DNA from: Alphaproteobacteria bacterium
Lineage (GTDB): Bacteria; Pseudomonadota; Alphaproteobacteria; M2410
NCBI GenBank assembly: GCA_021774955.1
Contig: JAJFIN010000340.1
Span: forward strand, 1 to 9,187
Direction of reading: 5' to 3'
Length of the DNA stretch: 9,187 nt
Each line of letters opens with the position of its first letter. The first letter of the stretch is position 1. Shown here one piece after another: positions 1 through 5,829 of the stretch. The notes below the pieces were generated by a model. It was not told where the DNA came from. It saw only the letters and a list, made by a program, of their open reading frames with translations, and made no database searches. The position numbers and the translations under genes were made by a program.

Positions 1-1
1 C

Positions 2-391
2 TTTTCCGATAAGGACGCCCGCAAGATCGAAAGCCGCATGCGTGAGATTTCCGAAGGCATCGGCCAGGCGCATGGCATTAAGGTAACGCTTTCCTACCGA
101 GAAAACTATCCGGTGTTGGTTAACACCAAGGAGGAAACCGATATTTGTGTTGACGTCGCGAAGGAACTTGCGGGGCCCAACAACGTCGAACCTGATTGCC
201 CGCCGATCATGGGCTCAGAAGATTTCGCCTTCATGCTGCAAGAAAAACCGGGCTGTTACATCTTCATTGGCAATGGTGCCGGCGAGGGCGGCTGCATGTG
301 CCATCACCCGGAATATGATTTCAACGATGAGATCCTGCCATTGGGCGCAAGCTATTGGTCGAAGCTGGCAGAGACATTGTTACCCGCCTAA
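2..391 (+). CDS. M20D family amidohydrolase/peptidase, C-terminal part (5' end outside window)
   Basis: The reading frame is open from base 2, so the gene starts upstream and only its last 129 residues are present. The visible part ends like a hippurate hydrolase or N-acyl-amino-acid amidohydrolase (M20 family, subfamily D). It carries GSEDFA at visible residues 71-76 and HHPEYDFND at 101-109; in this family that histidine is a ligand of the metal centre. Family members hydrolyse the amide bond of N-acyl or N-aryl amino acids, usually in the cytoplasm. The upstream metal ligands and the dimerization domain are outside the window, so activity and exact substrate cannot be judged. The first ATG in the frame (base 38) is internal, because the sequence before it (FSDKDARKIESR) reads as coding. 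The TAA stop at 389-391 lies 2 bp from the stop of the convergent crotonase gene. Confidence 0.87.
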   Translation, partial: FSDKDARKIESRMREISEGIGQAHGIKVTLSYRENYPVLVNTKEETDICVDVAKELAGPNNVEPDCPPIMGSEDFAFMLQEKPGCYIFIGNGAGEGGCMCHHPEYDFNDEILPLGASYWSKLAETLLPA

Positions 392-393
392 TT

Positions 394-1161
394 TTATCCC
401 TTAACAAAAGCCTCGCGCGCAGCGATGCCGTCATTAAACAGACGCGTGAGCTGGCTTTGATCGGCATCGGCATAGGTCGATGTTTTGTGCAAGGCGTTGG
501 CCGTGGCATTGATCGCCTCTTTGACGAGACGCGTTGTCGCCGCGGGCATGGAGGCTGCGACTTCCGCGAGCTCAAGTGCTTTGTCGACAGTTTCACCGTC
601 GTCTGCGATCTCATCGATCAAGCCCCAATCAAGCGCTTGTTCGGCACCCATCTTCTCACAAAGGATGGTGATCCGTTTTGCCCGCGCCGGGCCCACCAAG
701 GTGATCAGACGCGGCAGCGCGCCCCATTGAAGGTTCAGCCCGATCTTGACCTCCGGCACATAGAGATAAGCGGTTTTGCCAAGCACGCGCCAATCACAAG
801 CCAAGGCAAGGGCACAGCCCGCGCCAACCGCCAGGCGTTCCATCGCGGCGATGGTGATTTGCGGCATGTCTTCCCAAGCCTGGCTCAGGCGCACGCCGCG
901 ATAAAACCGCTGGCGTCGTTCGACATCACTGTCGACTTCTTCCCAGGTCTTTGGATCTTTCAAGTCGATCCCAGCAGAAAAGGCATTAGGGGCGCCGCTC
1001 AAGACAACAGCTTGGGTTACCGTGTCCTCTTGAAACGTACGCGCAACATCTGTCAGTTCCAAGATTAAATCCTGGTTGAAGGCATTCATATTGCCTTGGC
1101 GGTCAAACCGAACGATGGCGATATTGCCATTCTTCTCGACACTCACATTGCACGAAGACAT
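394..1161 (-). CDS. enoyl-CoA hydratase/isomerase family (crotonase) protein
   Basis: A 255-residue protein of normal crotonase length, cytoplasmic and probably acting on an acyl-CoA in fatty-acid or related catabolism. Seen: the oxyanion-hole segment FSAGIDL (61-67), the second oxyanion segment AVGAGCALALACD (111-123), and PEVKIGL (136-142). Compared with rat enoyl-CoA hydratase, the glutamate equivalent to Glu144 is Ala117, while the one equivalent to Glu164 is kept as Glu137. The usual IPGAGGT stretch reads NLQWGAL. Crotonases with only the second glutamate include delta3,delta2-enoyl-CoA isomerases, so classical hydration is doubtful and isomerization or another reaction is possible (inference). 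The start is well supported: AGGAGG at 1170-1175 lies 8 nt from the ATG. The gene is 59 bp downstream of the LysR gene on the same strand and may be cotranscribed with it. Confidence 0.9.
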   Translation of the reverse strand: MSSCNVSVEKNGNIAIVRFDRQGNMNAFNQDLILELTDVARTFQEDTVTQAVVLSGAPNAFSAGIDLKDPKTWEEVDSDVERRQRFYRGVRLSQAWEDMPQITIAAMERLAVGAGCALALACDWRVLGKTAYLYVPEVKIGLNLQWGALPRLITLVGPARAKRITILCEKMGAEQALDWGLIDEIADDGETVDKALELAEVAASMPAATTRLVKEAINATANALHKTSTYADADQSQLTRLFNDGIAAREAFVKG

Positions 1162-1169
1162 AACTTTTT

Positions 1170-1175
1170 CCTCCT
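1170..1175 (-). promoter_or_regulatory. Strong Shine-Dalgarno site of the crotonase gene
   Basis: AGGAGG on the minus strand sits 8 nt before the ATG at 1161. This fixes the crotonase start and shows that the gene has its own good translation signal even if it shares a transcript with the LysR gene. Confidence 0.75.
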
Positions 1176-1220
1176 ACCATATTTTGTTTTCTAGACTATA
1201 TCTCGGCGCACACGTGATTG

Positions 1221-2105
1221 TTAGTTTTCTTGAGGACACCTTCCTTCAATGAGATCCATGTGGCGCTTGAGACGTTCGACGATGAACCGTCGAAACACAC
1301 GCATACGTGCGGTTGTTCGTAAATCCCGGTGCGACAGGATCCACAGGCCAGCGAGCGTCTCTGGCTCGCTAATTCGGATGAAGCCGGGTTCCTGGTCGCC
1401 TATCATGCACGGCAGGTAGCCGATCCCGAGACCACACCTGATGGCATGGACTTGCAGGTTGATATTATCAATCTGTCCGCGTGCTGGCAGATCGGGAAAC
1501 GGCGATTTGGCGATCCAGCGAGATTGCCGCGGTTGCTCAGCCCAACCGACCCAGCGCGCCTTGGTGCCAGATATCCGAGGATCATGATCTGCCAGATAAT
1601 GAGGTGTGGCATACACGGCCTCAACAAAGGTTCCCAGATTTCGGCCAATGAGGTGATCCGGTGGTGCGTTAGTGAACCGAAGAGCCACATCTGCCTCACG
1701 CCGGGTGAGGTCCGCAATATCCATACTGTCATCGATGATGAGGTCGATGGTCGGATAGGCTTCCATGAACTCAACCAGATAAGGCATCAACAGATGGCTC
1801 GCCAGAATATCCGGCAGGGTCACGCGGATCGATCCAGAAAGCGCTTCATCGCGGCCCGCCACCTGCCGGCCCAGGGAATCCAGATCTTTGCTAATACCAT
1901 GAGCAACTGGCAATAAATCCTGGCCCGTTGCCGTCAACATAAAACCATCTGCGGTGCGATCGAAGAGCCGCGATTGAAGACTTGCCTCCAAAGCGTCGAT
2001 CCGGCGGGACACTGTTGTGTGGCTAACCTTGAGGTCGCGCGCCGCCGCCCTCATCGATTGAGCGTCAACCACGGCCAAGAATATTTTCAGATCATCCCAG
2101 TTCAT
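1221..2105 (-). CDS. LysR family transcriptional regulator
   Basis: A 294-residue LysR-type regulator of typical length. The N-terminal winged helix-turn-helix covers about residues 1-60 (MNWDDLKIFLAVVD, AARDLKVSHTTVSRRIDALE, LFDRTADGF). A periplasmic-binding-protein-like effector domain follows from about residue 90 to the C-terminus. Such proteins bind DNA as tetramers and usually control a divergent gene and their own promoter in response to a small ligand. Here the divergent neighbour is a MAPEG membrane protein gene, 123 bp away start to start, and the downstream neighbour is a crotonase gene. Either could be a target. The effector is unknown. The MNWDDLKIF start fits the family well, although no strong Shine-Dalgarno site lies before the ATG, which could mean weak or leaderless translation (inference). 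Confidence 0.92.
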   Translation of the reverse strand: MNWDDLKIFLAVVDAQSMRAAARDLKVSHTTVSRRIDALEASLQSRLFDRTADGFMLTATGQDLLPVAHGISKDLDSLGRQVAGRDEALSGSIRVTLPDILASHLLMPYLVEFMEAYPTIDLIIDDSMDIADLTRREADVALRFTNAPPDHLIGRNLGTFVEAVYATPHYLADHDPRISGTKARWVGWAEQPRQSRWIAKSPFPDLPARGQIDNINLQVHAIRCGLGIGYLPCMIGDQEPGFIRISEPETLAGLWILSHRDLRTTARMRVFRRFIVERLKRHMDLIEGRCPQEN

Positions 2106-2183
2106 ATTGGTCTAATTATGCACCAGACTGGAAGAAACTCAACCCTGTTGGGTGGCGCCATGACCGCCTATTTATACCGCGAA

Positions 2184-2201
2184 CGAGGACAGCTGTCCTC
2201 G
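2184..2201. promoter_or_regulatory. 18-bp perfect palindrome, candidate operator before the MAPEG gene
   Basis: The sequence CGAGGACAGCTGTCCTCG is an uninterrupted perfect inverted repeat. It lies 27 bp upstream of the MAPEG start and just downstream of an AT-rich TTATAC (2172-2177) that could be a -10 element. That position suits a repressor site, or a short hairpin in the 5' leader. It does not show the usual T-N11-A arrangement as an obvious LysR box, so the binding protein is unknown. Confidence 0.5.
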
Positions 2202-2217
2202 AAGCCCGTTTATTCGC

Positions 2218-2223
2218 AAGGAG
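2218..2223 (+). promoter_or_regulatory. Shine-Dalgarno site that decides the MAPEG start
   Basis: AAGGAG lies 5 nt before the ATG at 2229. It supports this start over the much longer open frame that runs upstream into the LysR gene on the opposite strand. Confidence 0.75.
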
Positions 2224-2228
2224 TACCT

Positions 2229-2636
2229 ATGACTTTTCCCATTATCACCGCTTATACCGCGGCAATTCTCGCTCTTCTTCAAGCGATCCTGATGTTCAGA
2301 GTTGCCGGGGGACGGACCCAGGCAAAGGTCTTAATCGGCGATGGTGGCGACGATACGTTGTTAAGAAAAATCAGACGCCATGGAAATCTGGCGGAAAACG
2401 CCGCCATGGGGCTCATTTTGATCTTTTTGTTGGAAGCAACAGCCATAGACCGGATCTTTATCATTGGCCTCGCCGGTATTTTCGTATTTGCCAGGCTGGC
2501 CCACGCTGTCGGCATGACCCGATCAAGTGGCGTGACCGCAGGCCGGTTTGTCGGGGCCTTGGGGACTATGCTCACCCTCGTGGGTGGCAGCGGTTTGCTA
2601 ATCTGGCAATTACTCGGCGCAACCATGCCGGTTTAG
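2229..2636 (+). CDS. MAPEG family integral membrane protein (YecN-like)
   Basis: A 135-residue membrane protein, the usual size for MAPEG (membrane-associated proteins in eicosanoid and glutathione metabolism). It has four likely transmembrane segments, at about residues 4-26, 55-70, 73-95 and 103-130. The family signature is seen in the loop and second helix: RRHGNLAENAAMGL (49-62), with the R-H-G-N and Glu residues typical of the fold. It resembles the bacterial YecN type. MAPEG proteins are homotrimers in the inner membrane, and some are glutathione transferases or peroxidases; activity for this subgroup is not established. The same frame is open upstream to 1974, but that part overlaps the LysR gene and lacks family similarity. 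The gene is divergent from the LysR gene, with a perfect palindrome in its leader. Confidence 0.87.
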   Translation: MTFPIITAYTAAILALLQAILMFRVAGGRTQAKVLIGDGGDDTLLRKIRRHGNLAENAAMGLILIFLLEATAIDRIFIIGLAGIFVFARLAHAVGMTRSSGVTAGRFVGALGTMLTLVGGSGLLIWQLLGATMPV

Positions 2637-2643
2637 CACCGGC
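2627..2643 (+). terminator. Weak hairpin over the MAPEG stop codon
   Basis: GCCGGT and ACCGGC form a 6-bp GC-rich stem with a 5-nt loop that includes the TAG stop. The run after it (agcccttatcatt) is not a proper U-tract, so this is at best a weak terminator or an mRNA 3'-end stabilizer. Confidence 0.3.
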
Positions 2644-2697
2644 AGCCCTTATCATTAACAATATCTTAGCGGCACCCGCGCCATAGTGAGAGGCACG

Positions 2698-2722
2698 TTT
2701 TACCACAGATAACAGGGTAAAA
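2698..2722 (+). promoter_or_regulatory. Inverted repeat abutting the pentapeptide-repeat start codon
   Basis: TTTTACC (2698-2704) and GGTAAAA (2716-2722) are a perfect 7-bp inverted repeat with an 11-nt loop, ending one base before the ATG at 2723. The only Shine-Dalgarno-like bases (AGGG, 2714-2717) lie in or beside the right arm. Folding of this AT-rich hairpin could limit ribosome access, or the repeat could be a protein-binding site. No test of either is possible from sequence alone. Confidence 0.35.
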
Positions 2723-4033
2723 ATGGAGCCTCGCCAAGATCGCATACATTACCGCAAGTTGACCCAACAAGAGGCCGACGAGATTGCTGATAAGCATGAA
2801 ATGTTGGCAACGGGTCGCTTGGGTGGCGCGCGCGCGAATTTTTCGTTCTGCGATATGCGCGGCGTCAATTTGAGCGGGCGTGAGCTTCCTGATGCTGATT
2901 TTACCGGTGCGATTTTGGCCGGCTGCGATCTTTCTAGTGCTGACCTTGATCGGGCAATTTTCTTCAGCGCCAATCTCAGAGAAGCAAATTTGGCGGGTGC
3001 TCAAATGCGCCGGGCGGATTTACGAGGGGCTCGCCTTGTTGGCGCGTCCCTCGACGGCGCAGACCTGTCAGAAGCTGATCTGCGCGAAGGTGTGATCGCT
3101 GAGCGCGGGCGCATGGGGTATCTCAATTATCTCTACCATGACGCCAAAGATCCAGATGTGACTGGAATGGTCATGTCGGCCAGCGCGATCCGTCATCTCA
3201 ATCAGTCGAGCGATCTTGCCACCAAGACCGACCTAACCGATGCCTCAGCGGAAAACGTAAAATTTAGGGAGGCCCATTTAGGCGGCGTCATTCTCAAAAA
3301 CGCTAACCTCAGTAAAACAGATTTTACTTTTGCCGATCTTCATGAGGCCGACTTGAGTGGCGCCATTTTGCTTGATGCGAACCTAACAATGGCGAAAACT
3401 GAAAACATGGAGACGCAGGATTGGCTGACCAATGAGACGGTTGACCGCTATGACACTCAAGCCGCAGCGGCTTTAGAAAGCACCCTTCGAAAACACCAAA
3501 TTTGGGTTGAGAAAGGCGGCGCCCAGGGCGAGCCCGCTATTCTTCAGAACACGGATTTTAGACATCTCGAATCCCTTGAAGCGCAGAACCTGACAGCCCT
3601 TGTGGCGCCGCATTCAAATTTTGCCGGGTTAGATCTTTCAGAAGCTAATCTGCAAGGGGCCAAACTTTCCGGTTCAGATTTTCGTTTGACCAAACTAAGG
3701 GGTGCAGATTTACGGGGCGCCAAAATGGATGGTGCAAATCTCTTCAAATGTGATTTGCGTGAGGCAGACCTGGGGCCACTGAGGCTCGAAGGCGGGCGTT
3801 CAGTTGATGTCGATCTCAACGGTGCGAATTTACGTTATGTCGATTTCCGCAATGCCAATCTCAGAAATGCCAATTTATCCAATGCGGATTTAGCGCGTGC
3901 GGATCTTCGGGGTGCGACGCTATTGGACACCAAATTCAACGAAGCGATCTTCGATGGGGCATTGATAAATCATTCAGATTTCCTCCACGCCAATTTTAAT
4001 GGTGCTTGGGGCGTTCGGTTACTCGCGTCTTAG
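2723..4033 (+). CDS. Pentapeptide-repeat protein with two HxxW/L-GG-type modules
   Basis: A 436-residue protein made mostly of A(D/N)LXX pentapeptide repeats, which fold as a right-handed quadrilateral beta-helix. Repeat blocks cover about residues 38-125, 175-225 and 277-427. Between blocks 1 and 2 lies a non-repeat stretch (126-172, with GYLNYLYHDAKD). Two related lead-in segments precede repeat blocks: KHEMLATGRLGGARANF (24-40) and KHQIWVEKGGAQGEPAIL (257-274), suggesting an internal duplication. No signal peptide or membrane helix is visible, so it is probably cytoplasmic. Some family members mimic DNA and bind gyrase (Qnr, MfpA), but most are uncharacterized, and this one is longer and multi-block, so no function is assigned. 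Its start lies beside an inverted repeat, with only a weak ribosome binding site. It converges with the esterase gene, 9 bp between stops. Confidence 0.9.
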   Translation: MEPRQDRIHYRKLTQQEADEIADKHEMLATGRLGGARANFSFCDMRGVNLSGRELPDADFTGAILAGCDLSSADLDRAIFFSANLREANLAGAQMRRADLRGARLVGASLDGADLSEADLREGVIAERGRMGYLNYLYHDAKDPDVTGMVMSASAIRHLNQSSDLATKTDLTDASAENVKFREAHLGGVILKNANLSKTDFTFADLHEADLSGAILLDANLTMAKTENMETQDWLTNETVDRYDTQAAAALESTLRKHQIWVEKGGAQGEPAILQNTDFRHLESLEAQNLTALVAPHSNFAGLDLSEANLQGAKLSGSDFRLTKLRGADLRGAKMDGANLFKCDLREADLGPLRLEGGRSVDVDLNGANLRYVDFRNANLRNANLSNADLARADLRGATLLDTKFNEAIFDGALINHSDFLHANFNGAWGVRLLAS

Positions 4034-4042
4034 TTAGATTTT

Positions 4043-4969
4043 CTATTGAGCCGCGCGACGTTGTGGAACAGCGACAGTGCGTGTCTTGATGAAAGATCCC
4101 AGCCGGGCAATCGATCCCTTGGCTTCAGGCAGATTGGGATAGAATTGGAAAACGTGGGTCATCCCGCCCCACACTTCAACACTGATATCGACACCGGCCG
4201 CTTCAGCTTTTTGAGACAGGCGTGTTGAATCGTCGCGCAACACTTCGTTGCTGCCGACATGAATGAGCATCGGCGGCATGCCTTTAAAATCACCATAGAG
4301 CGGTGAAGCGAGTGGTTCAGTTGGCTTTTTGCCTTGCAGATAATGGCGCGACATGATCGACAGAGATTTCATGTCCAACATCGGATCATGATTAGCAAGT
4401 GTCAGCATTGACCATCCGGTGAGTGCAAGATCCGTCCACGGAGACATAGCAACGATTGCCGCTGGCAATGGCGCACTCGCATCGCGCAAAGCCATGCAGG
4501 TTGAAATGGCTAAACCACCCCCTGCTGAATCACCGGCAATAACGATGCTTTTAGGATCGATCCCTTGGCCGAGAAGCCATTGATAGGAATCCAGGGCGTC
4601 TTCAACAGCCGCCGGAAATTTATAGGTCGGTGCCAGCCGGTAATCGACCAGCAATCCCCGCGCAGAAGAGGCCTCGCACAGGCGAGCCAAAAGACTTCTG
4701 TGGGTGTTAGGCGAGCCAATACAATATCCGCCCCCGTGGAGATACAAGATCACCCGGTGTTGCTGGACGGATGGTGGCTCTATCCATTCGGCCTTAGTCC
4801 GGCCCGTTTCAATTTTGGTGACGTTTATGTTCGATTTGATTTTTGAAAAGCGTTTGGAAAATTTCTCGTAGCGCACTTGCACTTCAGGCATGAGTGTCTT
4901 GGCGTCGATCTTCTTGAGCGCTGAAAATCGTTGCATTCGATCAACAAAATGACTTTGCCAACTGACCAT
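4043..4969 (-). CDS. Alpha/beta hydrolase, hormone-sensitive-lipase (acetyl esterase) family
   Basis: A 308-residue serine hydrolase, predicted to cut short-chain esters or lactones in the cytoplasm. Seen, numbered from the chosen start: the oxyanion motif HGGG (78-81), the nucleophile elbow GDSAGG (146-151, Ser148), the acid-region segment GSNEVLRDDS, and the catalytic histidine in MTHVF (His272). In many HSL-family enzymes the acid loop reads D-P-L-R-D-E; here the first acid aligns with a Glu (Glu242). The frame is open to a GTG at 5044, giving 25 more residues, but no Shine-Dalgarno site precedes that GTG and the extra residues look unrelated to the family. I prefer the ATG at 4969, preceded by a modest GGGAA. 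The gene stands alone between the convergent pentapeptide gene and the hsp20 terminator. Its substrate is unknown. Confidence 0.87.
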   Translation of the reverse strand: MVSWQSHFVDRMQRFSALKKIDAKTLMPEVQVRYEKFSKRFSKIKSNINVTKIETGRTKAEWIEPPSVQQHRVILYLHGGGYCIGSPNTHRSLLARLCEASSARGLLVDYRLAPTYKFPAAVEDALDSYQWLLGQGIDPKSIVIAGDSAGGGLAISTCMALRDASAPLPAAIVAMSPWTDLALTGWSMLTLANHDPMLDMKSLSIMSRHYLQGKKPTEPLASPLYGDFKGMPPMLIHVGSNEVLRDDSTRLSQKAEAAGVDISVEVWGGMTHVFQFYPNLPEAKGSIARLGSFIKTRTVAVPQRRAAQ

Positions 4970-5130
4970 AGAAGTTCCCAAATAATGAGCGCTTTTGCTC
5001 GGTACGTCGCTGGATCGAGAATTGCCCCGGATCCATATACGCACAAAACCATTAACATCAACTAGGCGATACTTAAATCCGATTGTCCCGTGATAGACAA
5101 GGCCCCATTCAGATCTCTGGTTGTATGGCG

Positions 5131-5158
5131 AAAAAGCGCCTCCCAGAGAGGGAGGCGC
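5131..5158 (-). terminator. Intrinsic terminator of hsp20
   Basis: On the minus strand a perfect 9-bp GC-rich stem (5150-5158 with 5136-5144, 5-nt loop) is followed directly by five T residues (the A-tract at 5131-5135 on the plus strand). It lies about 50 bp after the Hsp20 stop. This is a textbook Rho-independent terminator that isolates hsp20 from the esterase gene downstream. Confidence 0.85.
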
Positions 5159-5209
5159 CAGTGTGTTGGGGGGAGTTTCGGTACTTGGGGAGTACCTTGA
5201 AATATTGGT

Positions 5210-5665
5210 TTAGGCTGCTTTCTTGCCTTCTATTGTCCGTTTACCGCCCGAGCCAATTTCGATCCGGCGCGGTTTCTTTTCCTCGGGGATTTCCCGGACG
5301 AGATCGATATGAAGCAAGCCATTTTCAAGCTTAGCGTCGGCAACGCGAACGTAGTCGGCGAGCTGGAACCGGCGCTCGAAATTGCGGGCGGCGATGCCTT
5401 GATGCAGATAAACCGCGCTCTCGTCGGGTTGTTTGTGGCTACCGGTGAGAGTGAGCGTATTTTCCTTCACTTCGATGGAAAGCTCGTCTTCAGAAAACCC
5501 GGCCAGCGCCAATGTAATTCGATAGTCGCTCTCATTTACACGCTCAATATTGTACGGCGGATAGCCTGTGCCGGTATCAGATTGAGTGACATTATCGAGC
5601 AGGTTGGCAAACCTGTCGAAGCCAATGGTGGAACGATATAGGGGTGAAAAATCAAAAGTATTCAT
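5210..5665 (-). CDS. Hsp20 / IbpA-type small heat-shock protein
   Basis: A 151-residue ATP-independent holdase chaperone that binds unfolding proteins in the cytoplasm and forms oligomers. Seen: the class-A-like N-terminus FDFSPLYRSTIGFDRF (4-19), YPPYNIE (35-41) opening the alpha-crystallin domain (about 35-128), GIAARNFERRFQL (90-102), the AKLENGLLHIDL signature (111-122), and a C-terminal I-x-I motif (IEI, about 135-137) used for oligomer contacts. The start at 5665 is preferred over an in-frame ATG 15 codons upstream because AGGAGG (5674-5679) lies 8 nt before it. Regulation is unusually readable: a heat-shock sigma factor promoter, a leader that can fold over the ribosome binding site, and a strong terminator make it a monocistronic heat-inducible unit. 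Confidence 0.95.
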   Translation of the reverse strand: MNTFDFSPLYRSTIGFDRFANLLDNVTQSDTGTGYPPYNIERVNESDYRITLALAGFSEDELSIEVKENTLTLTGSHKQPDESAVYLHQGIAARNFERRFQLADYVRVADAKLENGLLHIDLVREIPEEKKPRRIEIGSGGKRTIEGKKAA

Positions 5666-5668
5666 GGT

Positions 5669-5692
5669 CACATCCTCCTGTTGAGCGACATG
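5669..5692 (-). ncRNA. ROSE-like RNA thermometer hairpin in the hsp20 leader
   Basis: On the transcript, CAUGUCGCUC (5692-5683) can pair with GAGGAUGUG (5677-5669): nine base pairs including two G-U pairs, with one bulged G and a 5-nt loop. The right arm contains most of the AGGAGG ribosome binding site. The left arm contains UCGCU, which fits the U(U/C)GCU core of ROSE elements; in ROSE the G of that motif is also unpaired or non-canonically paired opposite the Shine-Dalgarno site. ROSE elements repress small heat-shock genes at low temperature in rhizobia and E. coli ibpA. The motif and pairing are seen in the sequence; thermosensing is inferred. Confidence 0.72.
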
Positions 5693-5700
5693 GTGGTTTT

Positions 5701-5721
5701 GGCTCGCCAAATGGCCGAGCC
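5701..5721 (-). ncRNA. Upstream stem-loop of the hsp20 leader
   Basis: GGCTCG and CGAGCC form a 6-bp GC-rich stem 8 nt upstream of the thermometer hairpin. ROSE leaders typically have one or more stable 5' hairpins before the temperature-sensitive 3' hairpin, and this fits that layout. It may help folding and need not melt. Confidence 0.5.
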
Positions 5722-5764
5722 GTCATCAAATATCGAACCCCTTATGGGCATCCGATAGACAACA

Positions 5765-5795
5765 CGTATGGTGTCTATTTGTGATTTCAAGGGGG
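5765..5795 (-). promoter_or_regulatory. Predicted RpoH (sigma-32) promoter of hsp20
   Basis: Minus strand: CCCCCTTGAA (5795-5786) matches the heat-shock -35 element very well, including the C-run. After 13 nt comes ACCATACG (5772-5765), a partial match to the CCCCATnT-type -10. Transcription would start near 5757 and give a leader of about 90 nt, long enough for both leader hairpins. It lies downstream of the MBL hydrolase gene, so hsp20 need not depend on readthrough. Confidence 0.65.
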
Positions 5796-5829
5796 AATGT
5801 GGTTTTCACAATATGCGACAATTTCGCTC

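Noticed and set aside
355..1068. A 237-codon plus-strand open frame opposite the crotonase gene
   Set aside because: It lies entirely antisense to a clear family member with a good ribosome binding site, and its translation shows no recognisable domain. It is a shadow of GC-rich coding sequence.
1329..1916. A 195-codon plus-strand open frame opposite the LysR gene
   Set aside because: It is antisense to a well-supported LysR gene and shows no motif or start signal of note.
1974..2228. Upstream extension of the MAPEG frame
   Set aside because: It overlaps the start of the LysR gene, has no family similarity and lacks a ribosome binding site, while AAGGAG directly precedes the ATG at 2229.
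4970..5044. GTG-initiated 25-residue extension of the esterase
   Set aside because: There is no Shine-Dalgarno site before the GTG, and the residues look unrelated to the hydrolase fold. It cannot be fully excluded.
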